From assembly GCA_900319375.1 (NCBI GenBank), contig ONOI01000001.1:62001-126000 (forward strand): 64,000 bases of DNA, read 5' to 3'. Both the position numbers and the translations under genes were made by a program. The notes under the pieces were generated by a model. It did not search any database, had not been told where the DNA came from, and saw only the letters and a list, made by a program, of their open reading frames with translations. Numbering within the stretch: the first letter of the stretch is position 1; each line of letters starts with the position of its first letter. The stretch comes from an uncultured Bacteroidales bacterium. GTDB taxonomy: Bacteria > Bacteroidota > Bacteroidia > Bacteroidales > UBA932. Positions 45,001-52,550 of this stretch are shown here, one piece after another.

Positions 45001-45160
45001 TGATTACGCCATTATTGGTACCCAGCTCAAATACCGACGCACCCGGGATTGGATCTCCGTGTGTATCAGTGACTTTGCCTTGTACCAACTGCTGAGCCAT
45101 GGCGGTAAAGACCGACAGCGGCAACAGCAATGCGATAAGAAGCAAATGCTTGTGTGTCAT
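42020..45160 (-). CDS. susC: SusC-like TonB-dependent outer-membrane transporter
   Basis: 1046 residues with a Sec signal (MTHKHLLLIALLLPLSVFTAMA). A carboxypeptidase-regulatory-like domain follows (QGKVTDTHGDPIPGASVFEL), then the TonB-box region NEVVVVGYG, plug domain (LLVRGQGAVCIVDGVARDL, IESISVLKDATSAAMYG) and a 22-stranded barrel ending YQVGVKITF, as usual for outer-membrane proteins. It imports oligosaccharides with SusD. It is the first gene of the leftward locus. The transcript probably starts near 45188, from a -7 box at 45201-45194. No adjacent anti-sigma or hybrid two-component regulator is present. Confidence 0.96.
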   Translation of the reverse strand: MTHKHLLLIALLLPLSVFTAMAQQLVQGKVTDTHGDPIPGASVFELGTNNGVITNLDGLYEITVAGGATLEFSFLGMKTKTVAVEKQKTINVTLEDDSTVLNEVVVVGYGSQQKASLTNAVSTVKGSEILKAPAVGVSSAVGTRVAGVVALQESGQPGADGASLLVRGQGAVCIVDGVARDLNEIEPNEIESISVLKDATSAAMYGLNSSAVILVTTKKGDSQKTRISYNGEYGISRNTNMLRLLDGPEYAYWYNKAYELDCDAFDTAFTPVFTAQHVQWMNEGTHGWGNTNWYEKTFGTGTTQHHNISATGGNDRVKFFTSLGYYDQQGNVSNFYYQRYNLRSNVDAKITDDLTFTVNLAGRVEKRHRPGFSADPGDWSNIPQQAVRALPYVPETYELNGTVYPVSTRTASSWVNPIAAADQTGHQDTNYSYLQSNMALQYDVPFIKGLSLKEMVSFDASYQFGKQLATPYYTAVLTLPTAGVQDLSYGLSTDARGTSTSITEGGAWSYNITTQTSIDYDAKFGDHKVHALALLETRENRSHAFGATGWGLDFVQQDELNYISNQTGDGSEKIPAISGYSGHSRVAGYVGRLNYSYKDKYLLEASFRYDGSYVFGGKAGARWVSLPGVSAGWVINKEDWFDVNGIDLLKLRASVGKTANSNVAAYQYMDLVSLSKKQVVFGGASQSMVYASTLGNPNLTWAKVLNYNVGVDFEAWKGLLGLEFDVFYKYEYDILSGVTGSYAPSRGGYYYSYGNENKRDYKGFDLTLRHNNYIGEVNYGAKVVLSYAYRRWLYYAGDSDNTPDYLKLTGKEVGAQQGFIALGLFKNDSDAANSATIPGSRVAAGYIKYLDRNGDGKITYAQDRGYVAGSPYPKVQGSINLFASWRGIDIDMLWQGATGRTVSLTGVYTATGSEGIMDNTFLTKPFYHGGNSPLFLLENSWTPENKGGEFPRPSITPLSSNNAYSSTFWYRDGSYLRLKTLQLGYTFPQSLLKHAGITALRFYLQGSNLLTFSGLTKYNIDPEQPGVNNGYYPQQKTYQVGVKITF

Positions 45161-45193
45161 TGATTGTATAGGTTAGTAATGTGGTTCAATGTT

Positions 45194-45231
45194 CAAAAGT
45201 ACGAAAAAAATAGATAAAATCCTTAAATTTG
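45194..45231. promoter_or_regulatory. divergent -7 boxes between susC and the DUF4434 gene
   Basis: Leftward, TACTTTTG (45201-45194) fits the -7 consensus for susC. Rightward, TAAATTTG (45224-45231) fits it for the DUF4434-MFS-DUF5009 run. Neither has a clear TTTG at -33, which would fit activator-dependent, substrate-induced promoters. Confidence 0.5.
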
Positions 45232-45258
45232 TATACACTGAAACTAACCTCAAACGAT

Positions 45259-46335
45259 ATGACATCAAGAAGATCTTTCCTTAAGACGGCAGCTGCAGCA
45301 ACAGCAGCCGCCGCGGCAGCTCCTATCCTGTCCGGTTGCAAGGACACCCCGGCCCTCGCAGGAGTCGACCGTACAACCAGACTCATAGTTCCGAGAAGCG
45401 CCGGCCTCCCTATCACCGGTACTTTCCTCGATGAGATTTCCCACGACATCCCCCACCAGAACTGGGGCCCGGAAGAGTGGGATCAGGACTTCAGGAATAT
45501 GAAGGCCATCGGTATCGACACCGTAATCATGATACGCAGCGGCTACCGCAAGTTCATCACCTGGCCGAGCAAGTATCTCTTGAATCAAGGCTGCTACATG
45601 CCTTCAATAGACCTCCTCGAGCTTTTCCTCTATCTCGCAGACAAATACGATATGAAGTTCTACTTCGGACTGTACGACTCAGGCCGCTACTGGGATTTCG
45701 GTGATATGATCCACGAAGCAGAAGTCAACAAATTCGTCATCGACGAAGTCTGGGAGAACTACGGACACCACAAAAGCTTCCAGGGCTGGTATCTCTCTAC
45801 CGAGATTTCCCGCGCGACAAAGGGCGCTGTAGACTGCTTCTATACTATGGGTAAGATGTGTAAGGAGGTCAGCAACGGCCTTCCTACCTTCATCTCCCCC
45901 TGGATAGACGGAAAGAAAGCCGTAAGCGCCGCGGGCGGCAACCTCTCCAAGGAAGAAGCCGTCAGCGTCCAGCAACACGAAAAAGAGTGGGACGAGATCT
46001 TCTCCGGAATCCACGAAGTAGTAGACGCAGTAGCCTTCCAGGACGGACACATCGACTACGATGAGCTCGACGCCTTCTTCTCCGTCAACAAGAAACTCGC
46101 AGACAAATACGGAATGCAGTGCTGGACAAACGCCGAGACCTTCGACCGCGATATGCCTATCAAGTTCCTCCCCATCAAGTTCGACAAACTCCGTATGAAA
46201 CTTGAGGCCGCCGCCCGTTGCGGCTACGACAAGGCAATCACCTTCGAGTTCTCACACTTCATGAGTCCTCAGAGCGCCTACCTCCAGGCAGGACACCTCT
46301 ACGACCGTTACAAAGATTACTTTAACATCAAATAA
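45259..46335 (+). CDS. Tat-exported DUF4434-like TIM-barrel protein
   Basis: 358 residues from ATG 45259; an upstream ATG at 45229 overlaps the promoter -7 box and is rejected. The N-terminus MTSRRSFLKTAAAATAAAAA is a twin-arginine signal (RRSFLK) followed by a lipobox-like LSGC. The mature part starts with PITGTFLDEISHDIPHQNWG and continues as a barrel (IDTVIMIRSGY, MKFYFGLYDSG, FQGWYLSTEISR, AFQDGHID, CWTNAETFDRD), as in DUF4434 proteins, which resemble glycosidases without known activity. Tat export suggests folding before export, possibly with a cofactor. It lies 2 nt before the MFS gene. Confidence 0.78.
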   Translation: MTSRRSFLKTAAAATAAAAAAPILSGCKDTPALAGVDRTTRLIVPRSAGLPITGTFLDEISHDIPHQNWGPEEWDQDFRNMKAIGIDTVIMIRSGYRKFITWPSKYLLNQGCYMPSIDLLELFLYLADKYDMKFYFGLYDSGRYWDFGDMIHEAEVNKFVIDEVWENYGHHKSFQGWYLSTEISRATKGAVDCFYTMGKMCKEVSNGLPTFISPWIDGKKAVSAAGGNLSKEEAVSVQQHEKEWDEIFSGIHEVVDAVAFQDGHIDYDELDAFFSVNKKLADKYGMQCWTNAETFDRDMPIKFLPIKFDKLRMKLEAAARCGYDKAITFEFSHFMSPQSAYLQAGHLYDRYKDYFNIK

Positions 46336-46337
46336 CC

Positions 46338-47753
46338 ATGGCATCTAAAACTGAAAACGTCAATATGGGATACGTCGTATTCCTGGCAGTGGTAGCCGCT
46401 ATTGGCGGTATCCTGTTCGGTTACGACACGGCCGTCATCTCCGGAACGACCAAGGCCGTCACTACCCAGTTCGCCCTCAACACTATCCAGGAAGGTTGGT
46501 ATGTAGGCTGCGCCCTTATCGGCTCCATCATCGGGGTCCTCGTCGCCGGAATGCTTTCAGACGGAATCGGCCGTAAAAGGACCATGCTCATCGCGGCCCT
46601 TATGTTCAGCATCTCCGCCTTAGGCTGCGCAATAGCCGCCAACTTCAGCCAGCTCGTAGTCTTCCGTATGTTCGGAGGCTTCGGTATCGGTGTGGTTTCA
46701 ATCGTCTCCCCTATGTACATCTCCGAGGTAGCCGTAGCAAGCAAGCGCGGAACTCTCGTAGCCCTGTACCAGCTGATGATTACCCTCGGCTTCCTTCTGG
46801 CCTATCTGGTCAACTTTATCATTTATAAGAATGTAGATGAAAGCGTCAGCGGCTCCCTGATGACAAACATGTTCAACTCGGAGTACTGGAGAGGAATGCT
46901 CGGATGCAACCTTATCCCTGACGTTATCTTCCTTGTCGTCATCTTCTTCATCCCCGAAAGTCCCCGCTGGCTGCTCGTCAAGGGCCGCGGCGCGGAGGCT
47001 TCCGCCATCCTCCAGAGGATTTACATTACTGAAGAAGAGGCCTCAAAGCAGGCCGGCGAGACCCTTTCCGCAATTGGCAGCGAGGTCAAGGCCAACTGGA
47101 AGGAAATCTTCGAGCCCGGCATCTTCCGCGCCGTTCTCATCGGCTGCGCGATCGCAATCCTGGGCCAGTTCATGGGCGTAAATGCCGTTCTCTACTATGG
47201 TCCCAAGATCTTCGAAGACGCCGGTATGACCGGAGACGTATCGCTTCTGTCGACCGTTCTCGTAGGCGCCGTGAACTTCCTTACCACTATCATCGCTACC
47301 GTCATTATCGACAAGGTAGGCCGCAAGCAGCTCGTCTACTGGGGTGTAAGCTCGATGATAGTCTGCCTGCTCGCCATCTCCCTGTACTTCTTCAAGGGAG
47401 CGGCCCTCGGCCTTGGAAACGGCTTCCTGCTGACCTTCTTCCTCCTCTACGTCTTCTCGACCGCCATCTCGATCAGCGCCGTCGTGTTCGTCATCCTCTC
47501 GGAGATGTATCCGAACCGCGTCCGCGGACTCGCCATGTCGATAGCCGGAATGGCGCTGTGGGTAGGAACCTACCTCATCGGCCAGCTCACCCCCTGGTTC
47601 CTTGCGAACCTCACCCCCGCCGGAACCTTCCTCATGTTCGCGGTCATGTGTATCCCGTACTTGCTCATCATGTGGAAGCTTATGCCTGAGACCACCGGCA
47701 TGACGCTCGAGGAAATCGAACGCTACTGGAAGAGCAAGGGCCGGAAAAAATAG
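46338..47753 (+). CDS. MFS sugar porter (sugar:H+ symporter family)
   Basis: 471 residues with twelve predicted membrane segments. Sugar-porter signatures are clear: GYDTAVISG in helix 1, GRKRTML after helix 2, the PESPRWLLVKGRG loop after helix 6, QFMGVNAVLYYGPKIF in helix 7, DKVGRKQLVYWG, and PETTGMTLEEIE at the C-terminus. It probably takes up the monosaccharide freed by the periplasmic glycosidases; a xylose/galactose/glucose-porter likeness does not fix the substrate. It lies between the DUF4434 gene (2 nt) and the DUF5009 gene (3 nt). Confidence 0.92.
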   Translation: MASKTENVNMGYVVFLAVVAAIGGILFGYDTAVISGTTKAVTTQFALNTIQEGWYVGCALIGSIIGVLVAGMLSDGIGRKRTMLIAALMFSISALGCAIAANFSQLVVFRMFGGFGIGVVSIVSPMYISEVAVASKRGTLVALYQLMITLGFLLAYLVNFIIYKNVDESVSGSLMTNMFNSEYWRGMLGCNLIPDVIFLVVIFFIPESPRWLLVKGRGAEASAILQRIYITEEEASKQAGETLSAIGSEVKANWKEIFEPGIFRAVLIGCAIAILGQFMGVNAVLYYGPKIFEDAGMTGDVSLLSTVLVGAVNFLTTIIATVIIDKVGRKQLVYWGVSSMIVCLLAISLYFFKGAALGLGNGFLLTFFLLYVFSTAISISAVVFVILSEMYPNRVRGLAMSIAGMALWVGTYLIGQLTPWFLANLTPAGTFLMFAVMCIPYLLIMWKLMPETTGMTLEEIERYWKSKGRKK

Positions 47754-47756
47754 ACC

Positions 47757-49133
47757 ATGAACAAGCGCATCGCTTCGATCGACGCCCTGCGCGGGATTGC
47801 CATCATCATGATGATCCTCTGCTCGTCGATCGGCTGGAACTCGGGCCTCCCGGCCTGGATGTTCCACGGCCAATGTCCCCCTCCCACCTATGCCTTTGAC
47901 CCCACGGTCAAGGGCATAACCTGGGTGGACCTCGTATTCCCGTGGTTTCTCTTCTCGATGGGCGCGGCCATCCCCTTCGCCCTTGGGTCCCGGCTCCGCA
48001 AGGGCATCGGCATCGGCCGCATATCGCTCGGGCTGGTCAGGCGCTGGCTCACTCTCGCCGCCTTCGGCCTGATCCTCGGCAACGCCGGCCTGGTAGCCGA
48101 CTACAGCGCCTGGGCCCCCTCGCTCCTTCGCCTTGGGATCTGGTGCGGACTGTTCCTCGCCCTCTGGAGAGTCCCCGGAAAGCGCGGATGGGTGGTGAAC
48201 CTCGCCGGCGCGCTGGTTATAGTCGCTATGTTGCTGGTGGAGCGCTTCGTCTTTGGGGCTAAACTCGGCCTTCACAACATAGACATTATAATCATGGTCC
48301 TGTCGCTGGTCGCGCTGCTGGGCGGCTTTGCCTGGCTGCTGACCCGCGAGCATCTTTCCTGGCGCCTTGCCATCCTGGCGCTGGTATTCATCACCAAAGA
48401 AGTCAACTGGCACACCCACGCCTTGGATGTTCTGGCCTTCCCCGGCTGGATCGACTGGCTCCTGCGCTGGTCCTATGTCCAGTACCTGTTTGTAGTGTTG
48501 CTCGGGACAATAGTCGGAGATGTTCTTGCGCTGGTTTCTTCCGAAGGAGTCTCCCCTTGCGAGAATCCGCTTTCGACCCGAAGCACTATAGCCGCCGGCC
48601 TGTGTTTCCTGATGACTCCCCTGGCGCTGTGGGGCTTCTTTACCCGCCACATCTGGATACTCTTTGCCGCCGTTTTCGTCCTCGGTGCCCTGGCTATGTG
48701 GCTGACCCGCAAGGACAATTCGGCATGGACAATTATAATGAAGATAGGTCTTGCCGCCCTGCAGTTCGGAATAGTTTTCGACCCTATCGACGGCGGAATT
48801 ACCAAGGACCACTGCAATATGAGCTACATGCTCTCGACCGCCGGCCTTGCCTGCCTGATGGTATCGTTCCTGCTGTGGTGTGAGAGTGCCGGGGCCCTTC
48901 GCGGCAGATCCCTCAGCCGGGTCCTTACCATGACCGGCCAGAACCCCATGATCGCCTATACGATAGTCTGGTTCGTGATAATGCCGCTTCTTAGCGCCTG
49001 CGGCTTCGGCCACTTCATGAACGCTACGGTAGGCAACCCTATTCTGGGCCTTCTTCAAGGCCTTATCATCACCGGCCTGATGGTCGGCGCAACCTGCTTC
49101 CTTACCAGCCGCCGCATCTTCTGGCGCAGCTGA
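47757..49133 (+). CDS. DUF5009 / HGSNAT-like membrane acyltransferase family protein
   Basis: 458 residues with about ten to twelve membrane helices. The N-terminus IASIDALRGIAIIMMIL and the segment ITWVDLVFPWFLFSMGAAIPFAL match the COG4299 group that includes human heparan-alpha-glucosaminide N-acetyltransferase (HGSNAT). This branch has the DUF5009 feature MFHGQCPPPTYAFDP with His37 in place of the HxxWHG of closer HGSNAT relatives, so the active His is not certain. A possible role is transferring acetyl from cytoplasmic acetyl-CoA to an amino sugar outside the membrane. It ends the rightward three-gene run before a bidirectional terminator. Confidence 0.8.
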   Translation: MNKRIASIDALRGIAIIMMILCSSIGWNSGLPAWMFHGQCPPPTYAFDPTVKGITWVDLVFPWFLFSMGAAIPFALGSRLRKGIGIGRISLGLVRRWLTLAAFGLILGNAGLVADYSAWAPSLLRLGIWCGLFLALWRVPGKRGWVVNLAGALVIVAMLLVERFVFGAKLGLHNIDIIIMVLSLVALLGGFAWLLTREHLSWRLAILALVFITKEVNWHTHALDVLAFPGWIDWLLRWSYVQYLFVVLLGTIVGDVLALVSSEGVSPCENPLSTRSTIAAGLCFLMTPLALWGFFTRHIWILFAAVFVLGALAMWLTRKDNSAWTIIMKIGLAALQFGIVFDPIDGGITKDHCNMSYMLSTAGLACLMVSFLLWCESAGALRGRSLSRVLTMTGQNPMIAYTIVWFVIMPLLSACGFGHFMNATVGNPILGLLQGLIITGLMVGATCFLTSRRIFWRS

Positions 49134-49180
49134 AAAAAAGAACTACTCTGCGGGATTTTCCGCAGAGTAGTTCAATATTT
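49133..49180. terminator. bidirectional terminator
   Basis: A perfect 14-bp stem GAACTACTCTGCGG (49140-49153) / CCGCAGAGTAGTTC (49160-49173) with a 6-nt loop is flanked by AAAAAAA on the left and ATATTTT on the right. It sits between convergent genes (DUF5009 rightward, BACON lipoprotein leftward) and can serve both. Confidence 0.85.
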
Positions 49181-49191
49181 TCAACCAAGAA

Positions 49192-50907
49192 TTACTTGCT
49201 GAAGGTGTACTTGACGAGCACCTTGTTTGCGCCGTCAACGATGTATGCGCTCAGATTGTTGTTGGAATCAATAACGAGAGCGATATCTGTTGCACCAGGC
49301 TTATAGGCGTGGATGCTCTGGTCGGCATCAAGTCCTTCTTTTGTGAGGGCATTGTACTTGAGGGTTGCGAGAGGCTCGAGAGTCGAACCATTTCCCTTCA
49401 TGAGCCATACATCCGAAGGCATGCTCCACACAGGGAAGTAGGACATACCTACTGCAACGCTGTAGTCTTCACCGTCCCAGTTGATGCTCTTGAAACTGTT
49501 CACACCGTTCTCCCAGGTGTAAGGAGTGGAGAGCACCTCAGCCCAAGCGCTTCCGTTGTGATACAAGAATTTGTATTGTGAGTCGTATCCGTTAAAAACG
49601 AAGCCATCGCTGACGCGCGGTCCGACTGGAGCGAAGAAACAGCGATAGGAATCCCAGCAGTCATGTTTCACGAGGTGGTCGGGAGTTATGTTTCCGGTAG
49701 GCTCAGTGACCCAGGAGTTCTCGTCGGCGGGATCTTTCTGAATCCATGCGGCCATACCGTCACCGATATTCCAGTAGAGGCAAGCGTTTACTCCGGAGTA
49801 GGACGGAGCGCCACCGTTGAACAGGGTCACGACAGCCTGCTTGGTGACATCGCCCTTAGCGGTCAACTTCTTAAGACCATAGCCGTAGTAAGGATTCGGC
49901 CAATTGAGAAGGGCGAACGATTCGGAACCGTCGACAGGCATCACGACCACTGTAGTAACCTCTGTATAGGCACCTCCGATCTGGAAGAGGATGTTGCCGG
50001 CGTCATCGTTGGCAATGCTGACAAACTGCTTTCCGCCGAAATCAATAGCTTCAGAGCCAACTTCACCATTCACGGGGTTGACCATAAACACTTCGGAACC
50101 GTTGCAAAGCAGAGGGAATACGCCGTACATTGCAAAGGAGTAGTTAGTCGCATTGGACACAATCGCCTCGGGGATCTGGGCAATCCACTCCTGTTTGGCG
50201 TGTCCTGACTGGGTAAGGTAGATGCGGAATGCTTTATCTTCAGTCTCTCCTGTCTCTTTTCCTTCATCGTCGAGAACGGGAACCTGGAATGCGGGAACGG
50301 TAAATTTCACATAAGCCTCGCGCTCCGCAAATTCAGGGTTGGCGTCAACGGTGAACTTGCAGCTTGTTCCATCGATAGTGAAATGGGCCCACTCCTCGAA
50401 TTCATCGTAGGTCATATAGTTGAACTCGGTGTTGGTTTCAATAGTGAAAGACACTTCTCCTCCCGATGCGGGGACTGAAAGTTTTTCTACGTCTACATTG
50501 AAGAAGGGCTCGAATGCGCCGTTCTGGGTAATTGTAACGATAACATCATCAAGTCCGTCGGGCTTGAGGGTAAGTTTGATAATTCTGGAGGCGTTCTTCT
50601 CCGCGAAGGGCTTAACTGTTACCTTCACGAAATTGTCTTCCGCGGAACCGGACTTGATGTTAAGCGTCGCAACGTCTGTAGCGACATCCAGAGATGCTGC
50701 CCAATCGACTGTAGAAGTAAATCTGACGGTAATGTCTCCGCCGGCTTCGTCGATAGTTTCGGCCGCCTCGGAAGTAAGGACGAATTCGCCCTTTCCTGTA
50801 GGCTTATTGCCTTCATTTTCATTAGGGCCGTCGGGGCCGACTTCAGGCTTTCCGCAGGCCGTAAAGATAAAGGCCAGCGAACAGAGTAAATAAACTAGTT
50901 TCTTCAT
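49192..50907 (-). CDS. BACON-domain surface lipoprotein
   Basis: 571 residues from ATG 50907; the earlier ATG at 50937 adds ten residues before the signal MKKLVYLLCSLAFIFTAC and overlaps the preceding gene. Residues about 45-140 and 140-235 look like two BACON/Ig-like modules (GGDITVRFTSTVDWAASLD, TITQNGAFEPFFNVDVEKLSVPASGGEVSFTIET). Residues about 250-571 form a repeated beta structure with Trp- and Tyr-rich strands (YNGYDSQYKFLYHNG-like). BACON modules usually link or bind glycans or mucin in surface lipoproteins. It lies 11 nt after the NAGPA-like gene and is probably its partner. Confidence 0.75.
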   Translation of the reverse strand: MKKLVYLLCSLAFIFTACGKPEVGPDGPNENEGNKPTGKGEFVLTSEAAETIDEAGGDITVRFTSTVDWAASLDVATDVATLNIKSGSAEDNFVKVTVKPFAEKNASRIIKLTLKPDGLDDVIVTITQNGAFEPFFNVDVEKLSVPASGGEVSFTIETNTEFNYMTYDEFEEWAHFTIDGTSCKFTVDANPEFAEREAYVKFTVPAFQVPVLDDEGKETGETEDKAFRIYLTQSGHAKQEWIAQIPEAIVSNATNYSFAMYGVFPLLCNGSEVFMVNPVNGEVGSEAIDFGGKQFVSIANDDAGNILFQIGGAYTEVTTVVVMPVDGSESFALLNWPNPYYGYGLKKLTAKGDVTKQAVVTLFNGGAPSYSGVNACLYWNIGDGMAAWIQKDPADENSWVTEPTGNITPDHLVKHDCWDSYRCFFAPVGPRVSDGFVFNGYDSQYKFLYHNGSAWAEVLSTPYTWENGVNSFKSINWDGEDYSVAVGMSYFPVWSMPSDVWLMKGNGSTLEPLATLKYNALTKEGLDADQSIHAYKPGATDIALVIDSNNNLSAYIVDGANKVLVKYTFSK

Positions 50908-50918
50908 AATGGTATAAA

Positions 50919-51980
50919 TTATTTGATATAGATACAACTGCCTACCTTACGTTGATTTCCATCGGAAGGCTTGAATAGTTCTTTTCCGCAAACAAGCATC
51001 ATCGACGAGCCGCCCCCGTCGAGGTTGATAGCCTCTACGCAGCCGTAATTGAGGAGGATATTAGCCAGCTCTTCTGTAGTAAAACCTACAACTCCCTCGG
51101 TCTGTTCCCTGCCTTCGCAGGCAAAAAGGACGAGGTGATTTTCGGATGTGATACCTATAGCCGTACGGGGATTGTTGGGACTTGTAGGATTGATACCTCC
51201 AGAGTCGTACATCTCTTCGATATAGGTGTTCTTTATCTCGCCGCCCTTGATAAGAACCGGACCGCCGCCAATTCCATTGACTGCTTCCAGCTGTTCTCCC
51301 TTAACGGGGAAAGTAGCGCTTGGAGCCTGAAGCGGATCCTTGGCGTACGAGTTGTCTGCCGGCTGCTGGTATACCCAGTGTTCGGTTGAACTCTTGTAGT
51401 AAGACCATGCCGCCTCGTAGGTCCCGTCTTCGTGTTGCAGAAATACGGCCCTCGTAGGATAGTAGATCTTTACCCAGTCCTGGGAGGCATAGTTGATATT
51501 GGGAGAGAGGAGTTTACCTCCGCTAACCGCAAGGCTTGCGGGATAATTCTTTCCGCCGCTTGAGTAGAAGTAGCCTCCGTTAATTACAACTGCAGGATTC
51601 CCTTCTGCAGAATAAACCTGACTGGGCGTTTTCAGTGCATCCGTCGTACCCTGAAGACCAGGGTCATTGAGTCCCCATACGCTGAATCCTCCCTTCGAGA
51701 GGTCAACATCGGCAATGAAAGCAATCGCTTTCCTGTTCTGAAGTGTAGAGGGAGACTTGAAAATCTTTACATAAGCGGGAAGTCCTTCGTAGTCTGCGCT
51801 TACGTCTGTCCAATCGGTACTGACCTCAGGGACAACCGGATCTACAGGCTTTGCTGTATCTTTCTGAACCTCAGGATCCTCCCACGGCCAGTCGGGCACG
51901 CGGGACTGATGCTTTTTATCACAAGAAGCAAATAGAATCATGACTGCCTGAACGGCAGCAAGCAGTGTGGTTAGTTTCAT
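50919..51980 (-). CDS. NAGPA-type phosphodiester glycosidase lipoprotein
   Basis: 353 residues with lipoprotein signal MKLTTLLAAVQAVMILFASC. The PF09992 domain (about 95-353) shows AVVINGGYFYSSGGKNYPAS, NPRTAIGITSENHLVLFACEG, EELANILLNYGCVEAINLDG then GGSSMM, and GSCIYIK at the end. The family includes the human uncovering enzyme, which removes GlcNAc from GlcNAc-alpha-1-phospho-mannose. Here it suggests cleavage of a sugar-1-phosphodiester at the cell surface, although bacterial members are poorly characterised. It precedes the BACON lipoprotein gene and sits just outside the ribosomal operon terminator. Confidence 0.85.
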   Translation of the reverse strand: MKLTTLLAAVQAVMILFASCDKKHQSRVPDWPWEDPEVQKDTAKPVDPVVPEVSTDWTDVSADYEGLPAYVKIFKSPSTLQNRKAIAFIADVDLSKGGFSVWGLNDPGLQGTTDALKTPSQVYSAEGNPAVVINGGYFYSSGGKNYPASLAVSGGKLLSPNINYASQDWVKIYYPTRAVFLQHEDGTYEAAWSYYKSSTEHWVYQQPADNSYAKDPLQAPSATFPVKGEQLEAVNGIGGGPVLIKGGEIKNTYIEEMYDSGGINPTSPNNPRTAIGITSENHLVLFACEGREQTEGVVGFTTEELANILLNYGCVEAINLDGGGSSMMLVCGKELFKPSDGNQRKVGSCIYIK

Positions 51981-51985
51981 AAGCC

Positions 51986-51993
51986 CAAATATA
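51986..51993 (-). promoter_or_regulatory. -7 element for the NAGPA-like gene
   Basis: TATATTTG on the minus strand (51993-51986) is a consensus -7 box ending 5 nt before the ATG at 51980, implying a leaderless transcript. No TTTG is found at -33, where the ribosomal terminator stem lies. Confidence 0.5.
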
Positions 51994-51996
51994 CGT

Positions 51997-52029
51997 AAAA
52001 AAATGGACTCCCGCTTTTGCGGAAGTCCA
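51997..52029 (-). terminator. terminator of the spc/alpha ribosomal operon
   Basis: On the minus strand TGGACTTCCGC-AAAA-GCGGGAGTCCA (52029-52004) forms an 11-bp stem with one U-G pair, followed by seven T (52003-51997). It lies 24 nt beyond the rplQ stop. Confidence 0.85.
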
Positions 52030-52053
52030 CTTTTTATTGACCGGAGTATTTAA

Positions 52054-52548
52054 TTACTCGGCCTTGGGCTCTTCGGCTGCTGACTCTGCAGGGGCTGCAA
52101 CGGGCTCCTCGACCTTAGCCTCAGCCTTCTTGGTGCTACGGCGGGTGGTCTTCTTCGCAGCTGCTTTAGGAGCGCTTGCGAGAGCTGCCTCGTTGAAGTC
52201 TACGAGCTCGATAAGAGCCATTTCGGCGGCGTCTCCCTGACGGAAACCGAGATGCAGGACGCGGGTGTATCCGCCCGGGCGGTCTGCGATCTTCGGAGCG
52301 ACGGTACGGAAGAGCTCTGCAACTGCGTTCTTGTCCTTCAGGTAGCTGAAGACAACGCGGCGGGAGTGGGTGCTGTCGTCCTTCGATTTCGTGATGAGGG
52401 GCTCGACATAGGTCTTGAGGGCCTTAGCCTTGGCGACCGTAGTGGTGATCCTCTTCTTCAGGATGAGCGAGGAAGCGAGGTTTGCAAGGAGGGCCTTGCG
52501 ATGACCTGCCTGACGTCCGAGATGATTGATAGATCTATTGTGTCTCAT
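52054..52548 (-). CDS. rplQ: 50S ribosomal protein L17
   Basis: 164 residues. The conserved core ([58 protein letters not shown]) covers about 120 residues. An Ala/Lys/Glu-rich tail of about 40 residues ([18 protein letters not shown]) is a common extension in Bacteroidota. It is the last gene of the operon, starting 2 nt after the rpoA stop and followed by an intrinsic terminator. Confidence 0.97.
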   Translation of the reverse strand: MRHNRSINHLGRQAGHRKALLANLASSLILKKRITTTVAKAKALKTYVEPLITKSKDDSTHSRRVVFSYLKDKNAVAELFRTVAPKIADRPGGYTRVLHLGFRQGDAAEMALIELVDFNEAALASAPKAAAKKTTRRSTKKAEAKVEEPVAAPAESAAEEPKAE

Positions 52549-52550
52549 CG

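Noticed and set aside
47043..49058. A 671-codon open frame on the minus strand opposite the MFS and DUF5009 genes
   Set aside because: The translation is low-complexity (Gly/Glu/Asp/Arg-rich) with no domain. The plus-strand genes have clear family motifs, so this is a mirror frame caused by codon bias.
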